A DNA stretch of 64,000 bases from Alteromonas naphthalenivorans (GCF_000213655.1 NC_015554.1:124001-188000), one strand, 5' to 3'; counted from the stretch's first letter, positions 18,080 through 27,199 are shown. Notes: generated by a model not told the origin, from the letters alone. Numbers and translations: made by a program.

Positions 18080-19131
18080 ACGGCGGTAGGGGCTGGCGGT
18101 TCATTCGACTCGTCGGCCTGTTTGGGCTGCTAGGTATATTGGCGTCATGTAGCAACCCTGAAGAGCGTGAAATACAAGAAGCGTTTCAAGCCTATAAAGC
18201 CTTGTTTATCGACAATGGTCGTATCATCGATACGGGTAATGGCGATGTATCTCATAGTGAGGGGCAAGGGTACGGTCTATTGTTCGCGGTTGCTGCTAAC
18301 GACAGAACCGCTTTTGATAGTATATGGATGTGGACTCACACTGTACTTCAGCGGGACGATAAGCTATTTCATTGGCGCTACCGCCCCTGTGAAAGTAAAA
18401 ATAAGCAATGTATAGACGACCCAAATAACGCCTCAGATGGCGACCTACTTATTGCTTGGGCACTTCTGCGTGCTGCTGATAAGTGGGGAGAAAAAAGCTA
18501 TCGGCATGATGCTCAAGTCATCATAACGGCTATCGAAGAAAAGTTGTTTATTGAAACCGAAGCGTTCCTAGTGCTATTGCCAGGAGAGTTCGGTTTTAAG
18601 AGTGATGAGAGTAATGATGAGGGCATACAACTTAATTTGTCTTATTGGGTGTTTCCCGCCATTGATGCGATTACTGAGGTTTCGTCTCGGGCACTACGCT
18701 GGAAAGCATTACACCGCAGTGGCACTGCGCTTATTTACAAAGCACGTTTTTCTAAACACAAACTGCCCCCAGACTGGTTAAGAGTGAACGAAGGAGCCTT
18801 GTCTTTAACCAATACTGTGTCTCAGGAATATGGCTTTAATGCCTGTCGTATACCCCTTCACCTTGCGTGGGCAGGTATAGATGATGCCGCATTTTATTCT
18901 GATTTTGAGCGCTGGTGGGACATAGAAAATACACCGGCTACCGTCAATTTACTCACCAATGAAATAGCTGAATATGCGATGACACCAGGGATGAAAGCCG
19001 TTGAGTCTGCGGTAAAACATATTATTGATGGTAGTCCACTGTCACTTCCAGCGATTGACAGAAATATGGATTATTATTCGGCGAGTTTAACCTTGCTCTC
19101 TATGGTTGCTGTTATGGATGCCAAGTCTTAA
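18073..19131 (+). CDS. bcsZ: Cellulose operon endoglucanase, GH8 lipoprotein
   Basis: A 352-residue family 8 glycosidase. The catalytic acid is probably E63 in H-S-E-G-Q-G-Y-G; further family motifs are N-A-S-D-G-D-L-L-I-A-W-A-L and Q-E-Y-G-F-N-A-C-R. The N-terminus has a hydrophobic segment ending in the lipobox L-A-S-C (Cys26), so the enzyme should be a lipoprotein, unlike soluble periplasmic BcsZ of E. coli. It trims or edits the glucan during export. The ORF reads back to 17977, but the ATG at 18073, overlapping the bcsB stop, gives a proper signal peptide. bcsC starts on the last base of its stop codon. Confidence 0.9.
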   Translation: MVDGGRGWRFIRLVGLFGLLGILASCSNPEEREIQEAFQAYKALFIDNGRIIDTGNGDVSHSEGQGYGLLFAVAANDRTAFDSIWMWTHTVLQRDDKLFHWRYRPCESKNKQCIDDPNNASDGDLLIAWALLRAADKWGEKSYRHDAQVIITAIEEKLFIETEAFLVLLPGEFGFKSDESNDEGIQLNLSYWVFPAIDAITEVSSRALRWKALHRSGTALIYKARFSKHKLPPDWLRVNEGALSLTNTVSQEYGFNACRIPLHLAWAGIDDAAFYSDFERWWDIENTPATVNLLTNEIAEYAMTPGMKAVESAVKHIIDGSPLSLPAIDRNMDYYSASLTLLSMVAVMDAKS

Positions 19132-21713
19132 TGTCATCACAATTTTATTGCAAAAAGCGCCCCACAACATTTTTTTTAGCGGTGCTATCGGCCGGTATTG
19201 TGGGCTCGTTGTTAGGCGGCGCCCAAGTCAGCGCACAAGTTAGCGCAGAAGCCTCTACTACGTTTAAAGAGCAGCAAGATAAACCGCTACAAGTAGCCGA
19301 ATATGGCAAACCTGATGTTACGGGGTTGTGGTATCACATCAACCAAAAGCAAACACAACTGGCAAACCGAGAATTAGGAAGGCTTAAAAGTGCGTTTCCG
19401 CAATGGGTAGTACCTAGCGACGTTGAAACAGCATTGTATCAATTAAACAATCCTTCCAAGTCCTCTGATGTTGTTACAAATCAGAAAGCTTTAGAACAGT
19501 CTGCTTCAAATCGGGCTGCTTCAAATCAGGCTGCGTCGAATCCGGCAACATCAAATGCGCCTTCGCAAAACACGGTGGCGAAAGACGCCCCACTTCAAAA
19601 ATTTGCGCAAAAAACATCAGCGCAACGTGTGCTTATTAGCGCACGTGAGCTTAACCAGTTATCAATGTTAGCTGACAGCCTAGCACGTTACGATTATCAC
19701 ATGTTATTGGGGTGGGCTGCTCTAGACAAAGGCATGCTTAGCGATGCTCAGCATCATTTCGAGCGCGCAGAAGCCTTACATGAAACCGTAGTGCAGAAAA
19801 AAGGCGTAGTTGATGGTAAGCGTGCCATTGTGAATGCGCGAATTCAGCAACTCTTGAGCAACAGCGCTAATACCAACAATAAAGATGACAGCATTACCAA
19901 AGACAGCATTACCAAAAAAAGCGCAGCGCAGCTCAAGTCGATGTTGTTAGGGGGAGATGCTGAGCAGGTGAGTGAAACGCTATTGGGAGAGGCTTGGAAA
20001 CGCTATGACGCCGAGCGCTATCACGCTGCTTATGATTTATTTGAACTGTTAGAAAATCATGAAGGGGTGTGGCTGAGTCTGCGAGGGCAGGGGAAAAATG
20101 CCCAGGCGGGCTCTTACGCATGCGAACAAGCAAGCTCGCAAAAATTCCTCACTCGCTGTGCTGACTTTTTAGCTTCCGAACAGGCCGAACATTACAACAA
20201 CGAGCAATTTCAGCGAAGTGTGGATGCTGGATTAGCATTACGAAATATTCGGCGTTTAAGCGGTGATGAACAAGCACTGTTGGGGTGGAGTGCGTTACAA
20301 GCAAGCAATCGTCTTAACGATGAAAATGCGCAAATTGCCAGAGATGCTTTTTCCGCAACGCTTGCATCACAACTAACTGCAGGTGAGGCGAGTAACATCG
20401 ATATCGCCAATGCGCTTATAGGGTTAGAAAATGACGAGGGGCGTGCTGCATTAGCTGAAAAATACCCTTCGGTTGCACTCATTCTAAAGCAACAAGACGC
20501 CGCCAGTGCATGGCCAAGAAAGCAATTTATCTTATCTTATAATCTTGATGATGCTAGAGCGACAACAGCGCAAACTAAAGATGCTTATACCGTAGTGGCG
20601 GGTTTGAGGACGCGTTCTCGAAGCGGTGATGAAGGGCTGGGCAATTTTGATGTATTCACTAGCTATATTGGCGTTGGCGGCATGGTAGACAGTTGGCAAT
20701 GGCAAGTTGCGCTAGATTATCAACAATTGTATAGCGGTAAGCCTGCAACAAACAGTTGGTTTGCTGATGGGCAAGCTTCAGATGATTTTGCAGGCATTTC
20801 TGGTTTTGAAGATAAAGGGTTGCGCGCTGAAGTCATGTATCAACAAAGCGCTTTTAATTTTTACGCTAACCTAGAGTATGAATTATTCGACCAGCCTGTT
20901 GACGCAGAACTAACAGGGCAACTTTCAGCAACGTGGTTTTTACCTGAAGTGACGTTGGCGACAACGCTATTTCATTTACCTAAAACCGATAGTCTATTGA
21001 GCCAGTCCGGTACCTTCAATAGCGAACAGACCGAACGTTGGGGCTATGTTATAGCCGACGGCGTTTCGGTGTTAGCTGCACACAGCTTCAAACCGCAGTG
21101 GTCGATAGCGGGTACATTGACGTGGGCCAGTTTAAGCGGCGATGGGGTTGCCGATAATAAATATTTATCTCTTCGTACGGATGTAAACTATAACCTTGCG
21201 CCACAAATATCGCCTAGGTTGGATTACTGGCGCGTAGGACCTTTTTTCAGTTATTTAGGGTACGATGAAAATCTAAGCGGTTTTACTTACGGGCATGGTG
21301 GGTATTTCAGCCCAAATTATATGGTAAGTATTGGCGGTTATTCTGAACTACTGACGATGGAAGCGCACCGTTGGCAATTTAAGTTAAGTACCTCATTAGG
21401 GCTGTCTAGATTGGCAGAGCCTAGCGATCCTCGGTTTCCCCTATTAACAGCGAATGATAGCAGCAACCCGCTATCAAGCTTACATCTGCCTTATAATCGT
21501 AGTACTGGCTTAAGTGGCAATATGATGTTTGAAGGCCAATATAGATTGTCTAACCATTGGATAGTAGCGGGCTACGTAGGTAAAGCCTTTGCGGTGGAAT
21601 ATCAGGCTTTTGAGGCGGGGATACAAATACGTTGGCGACCAGGAAAAGGCGAGGGCGTAACCAGTGACGAGCTAATGCGCTCGTCACCACGGTTATCAGG
21701 TTTTGCGCTTTAG
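19131..21713 (+). CDS. bcsC: Cellulose export protein, TPR plus outer-membrane barrel (short BcsC)
   Basis: An 860-residue protein, clearly shorter than the roughly 1150 residues of E. coli BcsC. It has a signal peptide (about 12-36, A-Q-V-S-A), a helical TPR-like half (40-450) and a C-terminal outer-membrane beta-barrel (about 460-840). The barrel carries BcsC_C-type segments such as D-P-R-F-P-L, Y-N-R-S-T-G-L-S-G and F-E-A-G-I-Q-I-R-W. A low-complexity Asn/Ala/Ser linker (about 125-150) contains imperfect repeats of S-N-x-A-A, and residues 250-262 repeat D-S-I-T-K. The barrel should form the export pore and the TPRs the periplasmic scaffold. The ATG overlaps the bcsZ stop (TAATG). The 3' end overlaps the convergent gene by 18 bp. 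Confidence 0.9.
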   Translation: MSSQFYCKKRPTTFFLAVLSAGIVGSLLGGAQVSAQVSAEASTTFKEQQDKPLQVAEYGKPDVTGLWYHINQKQTQLANRELGRLKSAFPQWVVPSDVETALYQLNNPSKSSDVVTNQKALEQSASNRAASNQAASNPATSNAPSQNTVAKDAPLQKFAQKTSAQRVLISARELNQLSMLADSLARYDYHMLLGWAALDKGMLSDAQHHFERAEALHETVVQKKGVVDGKRAIVNARIQQLLSNSANTNNKDDSITKDSITKKSAAQLKSMLLGGDAEQVSETLLGEAWKRYDAERYHAAYDLFELLENHEGVWLSLRGQGKNAQAGSYACEQASSQKFLTRCADFLASEQAEHYNNEQFQRSVDAGLALRNIRRLSGDEQALLGWSALQASNRLNDENAQIARDAFSATLASQLTAGEASNIDIANALIGLENDEGRAALAEKYPSVALILKQQDAASAWPRKQFILSYNLDDARATTAQTKDAYTVVAGLRTRSRSGDEGLGNFDVFTSYIGVGGMVDSWQWQVALDYQQLYSGKPATNSWFADGQASDDFAGISGFEDKGLRAEVMYQQSAFNFYANLEYELFDQPVDAELTGQLSATWFLPEVTLATTLFHLPKTDSLLSQSGTFNSEQTERWGYVIADGVSVLAAHSFKPQWSIAGTLTWASLSGDGVADNKYLSLRTDVNYNLAPQISPRLDYWRVGPFFSYLGYDENLSGFTYGHGGYFSPNYMVSIGGYSELLTMEAHRWQFKLSTSLGLSRLAEPSDPRFPLLTANDSSNPLSSLHLPYNRSTGLSGNMMFEGQYRLSNHWIVAGYVGKAFAVEYQAFEAGIQIRWRPGKGEGVTSDELMRSSPRLSGFAL

Positions 21714-23048
21714 CTTATTGCGAATGAACACTACCGCGAAAGCAGGAAGCATAAGCAGTATTGAGCCCGGTGCAGATACTTGCGTTACGCCGAAACTATA
21801 ATTGTTTACTTGCCCTGTGGGTGCTAAATATTCAACGCCATCATCATTGGTTAGATAAACCTCTGGGGTAAACACGCTACTCGCAATAAGGTTCCCGTCA
21901 ACATGGCCGTTGTAAAAAGCAATATCGGCATAAGGCGCTAATATGCTTCCCTTAACCCCTATGGACTGAATAGTCACGCTGGTGGCGTCAACAAAGTTAA
22001 ATAGAATGTTATTGGTGTAAGTACCGTCGTGACGGTAATTCGCATTTTGGTCGTTATCTTGATACTGCCCAGCAAACGCAGTATTGAAAAAACCGGTATT
22101 AAACAAGTCAACCGCATCACCTGTTACGTTAATGATGTTATAGCTAGTGGTTGAGAAGTCGTACGTAATACTCTTGTTCGCCACAGATAACCAGTCGGCA
22201 TCGATGTCGTAAATATTGATGCTGTCATCACCAGAGAACACGATACCGTCTACGTTAGTGCTATCTGCACAGCTTGTATCGCCTTGGCAATAAAAAGTTG
22301 TACTGCCGTTTACCGTCATGTCAGCGAATGCTAACGACTGTGCTTTGATTTCAGATTCTATAGCGTCAAAGTCGATATTATCTATCGACGCAGGTGTTAC
22401 AGCGTCTGCAATGATGCCGTCACTGACTGTAGAGTGCATATCAAGGACAACCGTGCCACCGGCGGAAATGCTGCCATCGGTCACTTCAGAGCTAATTAGT
22501 GCAACACTATCAACCGAACGAATATCACCGTTTTCTACGCTAGTATTGGTTAGCTGTACACTGCCTGCATGAATATCGCCGTCATTGATTTGTGCATTAG
22601 TTGAGGTAAAAGCACCTCCCACATTAACATCGCCGCTTAATACCGTACTTTCGGTAATAGTGGCGTTGTCAGCTGCATTAACGGCGCCTTCAAACTCAAC
22701 ACTGTTAGCCACAATATTGCCGCTAACGGTGGTTTGGCCGTTACGAATTTTTCCGTTCGTATAGGCGATATCGCCACCCACAAACAATGAGCTTGTGGTT
22801 AAATCTGGGGAAAGTTGCAGGCCTACATCAAAATCGTTTACAACTAGGTTACCGCCAACAGCAAGGCTACCCTCTACATCGGAGTAGTAACCGGTATAGT
22901 CTTCGAAGATGAATGCATTGTAGTCGAAGGCTTCGCTTAAGGTAATTTGAGTGGCATGAACAATACCTTGTGCACTAACCGCCAGGGTTAGCGCGCCTAG
23001 GGAACTGGCGAGTTTCGTTGAAATTGTGTGTTTACGCATAGTTGACAT
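21696..23048 (-). CDS. Choice-of-anchor A family surface protein with PEP-CTERM-like tail
   Basis: A 450-residue exported protein. It has a signal peptide (about 12-32, cleaved near V-H-A), then the choice-of-anchor A core, which starts at E-A-F-D-Y-N-A-F and continues with V-E-G-S-L-A-V-G-G-N. A repetitive central part (about 100-215) alternates D-G-x-I and S-V-x-L-x-N and is probably a beta-helix. The end is V-S-A-P-G-S, a hydrophobic helix and basic R-N-K-L-K-R-K, the layout of PEP-CTERM sorting tails handled by an exosortase. No exosortase is in this window. The ATG at 23048 has GGAG about 8 bases upstream. A matrix or adhesion role beside the cellulose operon is inference. Confidence 0.85.
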   Translation of the reverse strand: MSTMRKHTISTKLASSLGALTLAVSAQGIVHATQITLSEAFDYNAFIFEDYTGYYSDVEGSLAVGGNLVVNDFDVGLQLSPDLTTSSLFVGGDIAYTNGKIRNGQTTVSGNIVANSVEFEGAVNAADNATITESTVLSGDVNVGGAFTSTNAQINDGDIHAGSVQLTNTSVENGDIRSVDSVALISSEVTDGSISAGGTVVLDMHSTVSDGIIADAVTPASIDNIDFDAIESEIKAQSLAFADMTVNGSTTFYCQGDTSCADSTNVDGIVFSGDDSINIYDIDADWLSVANKSITYDFSTTSYNIINVTGDAVDLFNTGFFNTAFAGQYQDNDQNANYRHDGTYTNNILFNFVDATSVTIQSIGVKGSILAPYADIAFYNGHVDGNLIASSVFTPEVYLTNDDGVEYLAPTGQVNNYSFGVTQVSAPGSILLMLPAFAVVFIRNKLKRKT

Positions 23049-23177
23049 ATTTTTGCTCCAGTGAAATCAGCAACTGGAATCAATTTTCAACATGGATTTC
23101 CAGGCACACCGAATGGTACGATCAGAACAAAATGTGCGCATTACCACAAGAGATACTTTCGTATAGGTATAGATACG

Positions 23178-23204
23178 AAAAAGCCGCCCTAGAGGCGGCT
23201 TTTT
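23178..23204. terminator. Terminator downstream of the exbD-like gene
   Basis: GCCGCC (23183-23188), a CTAGA loop and GGCGGC (23194-23199) are flanked by A5 and T5, so the hairpin can act on both strands. It lies 17 bp after the stop of the minus-strand ExbD gene and separates it from the surface-protein gene. Confidence 0.88.
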
Positions 23205-23220
23205 AAAACTTTCGAAAGAA

Positions 23221-23628
23221 CTAGCCTTTCTTAACCAGTACCGACACTTTAGCGATACCAGCTACTTTAACCTGGTTCATTACTTCTACCACTGTACCGT
23301 GTTCAGTATCTTCATCAGCTTGGATAGCTGCTGAATCAGTGTTGTTTTCCGCTAAATAAGTTTGCGTGTTTGCAACAACACGGCGGATATCAACTTCACG
23401 GCCACCCATCATGATAGTGCCATCAGCAGCTATACGAATAGATAGGGCTTTAGAAGGCTGATCATTATTAGACTGATTGTCTTCTGGGCGGTTTGTATCT
23501 AACCCTTTTTCTTTCACGAACGAGGTCGTTACGATGAAGAAAATCAACATGATGAACACGATGTCCAACATGGGGGTCATATCAATCTGAGCCTCGTCTT
23601 CGGCCGAGGTATGCTTTTTTCTTTTCAT
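23221..23628 (-). CDS. exbD: ExbD/TolR-family biopolymer transport protein
   Basis: A 135-residue protein with a short basic N-terminus, one membrane helix (about 20-42) preceded by I-D-M-T-P-M-L-D-I-V-F, whose Asp is the proton-channel residue, and a periplasmic C-terminal domain typical of ExbD. With ExbB it uses the proton gradient to power TonB. Here it stands alone: no exbB, tonB or tolQ gene lies on either side, and the terminator and a 140-bp upstream gap make it monocistronic. The partners must be encoded elsewhere. TolR is a less likely alternative. Confidence 0.88.
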   Translation of the reverse strand: MKRKKHTSAEDEAQIDMTPMLDIVFIMLIFFIVTTSFVKEKGLDTNRPEDNQSNNDQPSKALSIRIAADGTIMMGGREVDIRRVVANTQTYLAENNTDSAAIQADEDTEHGTVVEVMNQVKVAGIAKVSVLVKKG

Positions 23629-23768
23629 CTCGTCTTCTTTTTTCTGTTACGTTCGAGCACATTAGTATACTGCCTGTAACAAAAATAAACAGGGTTTTGT
23701 ACAAAACAGCGTGCTCGTTAACACTTGTTGCTGAAAAATTGCTCAGTTTCCATCGTAAAACAACAAAC

Positions 23769-24554
23769 TTATGATTGTTTGTGGGAAATGGCGACGCCTA
23801 ATTGGTAAAAATACAACATCAACGACTCATTGAGCGCTATACGCAAATTACCATGAGGATAAATGCCAAGTCTAGCCTCTGTTGATCTTTTTGTTCCTTG
23901 AACTAAGAATGCGTTTTTGATCGTATGGTCTTGAACGCAGGCCTCAAAGGCTCTGGCGGCCATTTCTTGGGGCATCGCATAGTAATAGATTTTTAATGCG
24001 CGATCCGCCTCTACAGATCGTACAAAATAATCGTTAGGCCGATTATTGTTGTCTAAAAACAACGAAGAGAAGCAATTACTCAGTTTTTCATTGAGCGGAT
24101 GGGGATTTAGTGGAACATTATCTAGCCAAGCTTGCGAAGCGAAGCTACCAGGGCCCGCGTCGGCAAACATTTTGGGCGCAATATAATGATCAAACGCATG
24201 AAACCACTCATGAGCTAATGCGCCTGCACCGGCATTCTTAGCCAGTGCGAGCTGTCTTCGTGCACTATTATAATGGGCGCTAGCGCCTTTTTGACCGCCA
24301 CTACCAAAGGCTAACGACAATGTGCCGTTTAAGGACAGCACTTGTTCGTTAACGTTTAAAATGGTGGCCAGATCATACAAGGCGTCGAAGAAAAGGTTAG
24401 CCGCTATTTGTTGTTCATCAGCCGTTACCCATTTTCCAATGGTGATACTCGAAAAATTAAACAGTTTGCGAATATCTTGAAAAGTGACATCGGCACCATC
24501 CCTATGGCTAGGTCCATTGCGATAGAAATCTTGATGTATGCGCCCTTGGGTCAC
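23769..24554 (-). CDS. CLCA_X/LPD1-like putative zinc metalloprotease
   Basis: A 261-residue protein with the zinc-peptidase motif H-E-W-F-H at 115-119, extended as A-L-A-H-E-W-F-H-A-F-D-H-Y. Upstream are L-A-F-G-S-G-G-Q and A-H-Y-N-S-A-R-R. This matches the CLCA_X family and the LPD1 domain found in large polyvalent proteins of mobile elements. No signal peptide is visible, so it is probably cytoplasmic. The GTG start lies 2 bp after the fldB stop with no clear ribosome site, so translational coupling is likely. The substrate and biological role are unknown. Confidence 0.8.
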   Translation of the reverse strand: MTQGRIHQDFYRNGPSHRDGADVTFQDIRKLFNFSSITIGKWVTADEQQIAANLFFDALYDLATILNVNEQVLSLNGTLSLAFGSGGQKGASAHYNSARRQLALAKNAGAGALAHEWFHAFDHYIAPKMFADAGPGSFASQAWLDNVPLNPHPLNEKLSNCFSSLFLDNNNRPNDYFVRSVEADRALKIYYYAMPQEMAARAFEACVQDHTIKNAFLVQGTKRSTEARLGIYPHGNLRIALNESLMLYFYQLGVAISHKQS

Positions 24555-24556
24555 AG

Positions 24557-25096
24557 CTAACCCGCTAACGATATAAGCAGTTGTTCACACCATGCAGCAA
24601 TACGTTCTTCTGATTTGTCGTACTGGTTTTCGTCGTCTAATGAGAGCCCTAAAAAGTGTGACTTGTCTTCAGTTAACGCTTTAGACGCTGTGAACTCATA
24701 ACCCTCATTGGGCCAATAACCAATAATAGTGCAGTTGGAAGGGGCGATAGCATCGTGCAGCATACCCAAGGCATCTTGAAACCAATCAGCGTAACCAAGT
24801 TGGTCGCCCATGCCATACAAGGCTACGGTTTTACCTTCCAAATTAAGCTGGTGAGCTTCTTCCCAATGAGATTCCCAGTCTTCTTGCAGTTCACCAAAGT
24901 CCCAGGTAGAAATTCCGAAGATAATGACGTCGTAGTCGGCGGTTCTGCCTAAGCTCACATCTTTAATGTTGTGAACATCTACAATGTTTTCATCGAACAA
25001 GCTATTTAATTGTGCCTGAATTTTTTCCGCTGCCATTTCCGTATAACAGGTTGTTGAACCGTAGAATAAGCCAATCGACAGGGCATTATCACTCAT
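24557..25096 (-). CDS. fldB: Flavodoxin 2
   Basis: A 179-residue flavodoxin. The FMN phosphate loop is G-L-F-Y-G-S-T-T-C-Y-T-E-M-A, the first FMN-stacking loop is S-T-W-D-F-G-E-L-Q-E-D-W and the second is G-D-Q-L-G-Y-A-D-W-F. The long-chain insertion E-G-Y-E-F-T-A-S is present, and the whole pattern is closest to E. coli FldB. It is a cytoplasmic low-potential electron carrier. It is the first gene of a pair with the CLCA_X gene. Confidence 0.92.
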   Translation of the reverse strand: MSDNALSIGLFYGSTTCYTEMAAEKIQAQLNSLFDENIVDVHNIKDVSLGRTADYDVIIFGISTWDFGELQEDWESHWEEAHQLNLEGKTVALYGMGDQLGYADWFQDALGMLHDAIAPSNCTIIGYWPNEGYEFTASKALTEDKSHFLGLSLDDENQYDKSEERIAAWCEQLLISLAG

Positions 25097-25117
25097 GAAA
25101 ACCTCTTTCCGTACACA

Positions 25118-26974
25118 CTAATCATCTTTTATGGGCGGGAATTCTACCTCTTTACCGTTGCTCAACAAAGCTTTGCAGCCAACAACTGTACTATTTTGTG
25201 AAATTTGTAATATACCGATGGCGCAGCCGTTATAGAGCTCACCGTATCCTGATGATGGTTCTCTGGCGGTAACCGACATATTTCTGCGCCTTGTGAACAC
25301 GTTAAGCACAGATTTTGGCCCGTAGAAAACACGGTTAAGCCTATCTAACCAGCGAATTAAGCCTTCGGGAAACGCATTCTTTAATCCGCTACAGGTAAAT
25401 TGGGTGATGTGAGGGCTATTGCGCTGAAAACGTAATCGTACATCGTATACAAACGAGTAGTGAACATCACCTGACAGAATAATAAATTCAGGGGGCGTTT
25501 TGTAATGTCGAAAAATATTCAACATAACATTCGCCGTGCCTTTGTGCGCCATCCAGTTCTCGGCATCCACAGTAAGTGCTTTGCCAAAGAAGGTGAAAGT
25601 CTTTTGGATGGCTTCAATAAACTTCACCCCGTAAATAGGGGCGGCCGACACCACTATCACCGCTTCCTTTCCAATAATGTTATGCTGAAAGTCGCATAAG
25701 GCTTCCCAGTCCATCAAGCCTGACGGCTTTTTCATACTCGATTCAGAGCGCCAACGTCGCGTTCGGGTATCGAGTACCTCAATAGGGGGCGTGGTGTCTA
25801 AGCGGTAATTCCAATGTTCAAAGTCTAACAATTGGTCAATGAGTTCATCTTGCTTGACCATGCCATTTTCGGTAAAGGTTTCACTGGCTTTAGCCATTAA
25901 CGGCGTGCATTTTTGCGGCGCATTGCCCCATCCTTGGCAAAGTAGGTAACCGGTTAGGGCGTTACCAATCATACGTTTAGAAAAAGGGTGTCCATAAACT
26001 TCTTGTTCCCAACCGCGGGTTAAGTTCCAGTCGTCGGTAACATCGTGATCGTCAAAAATCATGTAAACGGGAATATGCGCCAGTGCACGGCGGACTTTGG
26101 GCAACGTTTTCACAAATCCTTCAATGGCATTTTGTTCTTTTTCAAAGGTGTCTTTGTGTTGCGTGGCTATGTCATTTACTTGAAAAGTCACATTGCGCCA
26201 CAGGGCAGGCGACCACACTAAGAAATACATGGCCATTACTTCGGCGCAGCTTATTAAGTGATTTTGCGCATTCACCGAGGTGAAAATAGGTTTTCTTTTG
26301 GCACCAAAGAAGAGTGATGAAAGAGCGGTATTCGTTTGTGTTTGTGGTAGTAACTGCTCACGTTCATAAAAACCATGAGGGTGAGTAGGGAGCTCTGACG
26401 AGTTGTCTAATACCGCGCCATCAAGGGGCTCTTCAAAAAGCCCAAGTAATGCAATGACTTGGTGAATGGCTTGCAAAGTAGGGCCGGCTACATCATCGGT
26501 GTATACCTGATCGCCTGTCATCATAAGCACATCAGGGCGAGGGCTGTTTGATGTAATAGCGCTATCGAGTAGATTATCAACTTGAGCAAGGGCATCATCA
26601 CCATCAAAATGAGGCTTTCGACATGAGCCATGCAATAGGGTTTCTGGTTTATTTGTCCAGCAAAAGCTTAATGCAGTTTGATTAGCATAAAGTAAGTCTG
26701 CTTGCTCTTGTTGCCACTTTTCTTGGCATTCAGTCGCTGTAAAGGTGAGTTGGTAGTAAATGGGTACATTGGCGGTAAAGCTTTCATCAACAGTGGCAGA
26801 TAATAAATGAATGAAGGCGTGCTTACCGACTTGTACGCAGGTGCCTGTCACCTCTGCTTTAAGCGTTGCACCATGCTGTGTTAGTGCAAATGCTGGCGCA
26901 TTAGCTTCAGGTGTTACCAACCAAACATGACACGCACTTTGTGTGACTCGCCTAACGATTGGGCCCGCAATCAC
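25118..26974 (-). CDS. PhoD-like metallophosphatase
   Basis: A 618-residue protein with metal-site motifs M-M-T-G-D-Q-V-Y-T-D-D, I-F-D-D-H-D-V-T-D-D-W-N and L-S-G-D-V-H-Y-S-F, which together define the alkaline phosphatase D/PhoD-like metallophosphatase group. An N-terminal beta domain comes first. I see no Tat or Sec signal, unlike classical secreted PhoD, so it may be cytoplasmic and act on phosphodiesters or small phosphorylated molecules. It ends 21 bp before fldB and may be transcribed with it. The substrate is unknown. Confidence 0.85.
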   Translation of the reverse strand: MIAGPIVRRVTQSACHVWLVTPEANAPAFALTQHGATLKAEVTGTCVQVGKHAFIHLLSATVDESFTANVPIYYQLTFTATECQEKWQQEQADLLYANQTALSFCWTNKPETLLHGSCRKPHFDGDDALAQVDNLLDSAITSNSPRPDVLMMTGDQVYTDDVAGPTLQAIHQVIALLGLFEEPLDGAVLDNSSELPTHPHGFYEREQLLPQTQTNTALSSLFFGAKRKPIFTSVNAQNHLISCAEVMAMYFLVWSPALWRNVTFQVNDIATQHKDTFEKEQNAIEGFVKTLPKVRRALAHIPVYMIFDDHDVTDDWNLTRGWEQEVYGHPFSKRMIGNALTGYLLCQGWGNAPQKCTPLMAKASETFTENGMVKQDELIDQLLDFEHWNYRLDTTPPIEVLDTRTRRWRSESSMKKPSGLMDWEALCDFQHNIIGKEAVIVVSAAPIYGVKFIEAIQKTFTFFGKALTVDAENWMAHKGTANVMLNIFRHYKTPPEFIILSGDVHYSFVYDVRLRFQRNSPHITQFTCSGLKNAFPEGLIRWLDRLNRVFYGPKSVLNVFTRRRNMSVTAREPSSGYGELYNGCAIGILQISQNSTVVGCKALLSNGKEVEFPPIKDD

Positions 26975-27157
26975 CGCAGGAATATACTGCTCAGAAATAA
27001 TATGCTCCTACCAAAGGCAACAAGAAGAAAAATGTACCTTACTCTTTTTTGGCTTTAAACGGTATGGTAGATATACTCGCTTACATTTTTTTACCCTAAT
27101 GGGCTTTACCCGTGACGGTTTTCGCCCATAAGTTTGCCTTTGTCTGACTATTTACGA

Positions 27158-27199
27158 TGTAGGTCAAAAAGCAGGTCAAAATGTAGGTCAAAGTGCAGG
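27158..27199. repeat. Short tandem repeat with AGGTCAAA core in a 371-bp gene-free stretch
   Basis: Twelve-base units TGTAGGTCAAAA (27158-27169), AGCAGGTCAAAA (27170-27181) and TGTAGGTCAAAG (27182-27193) are followed by TGCAGG. They lie between the divergent PhoD-like and lipoprotein genes (26975-27345). Three regularly spaced core copies could bind a regulator or be slippage. Nothing else is apparent in this stretch. Confidence 0.65.

Noticed and set aside
23769..24554. Prophage or mobile-element remnant, because of the LPD1-like domain.
   Set aside because: No integrase, terminase, attachment repeats or composition shift nearby; the flanks are housekeeping genes.
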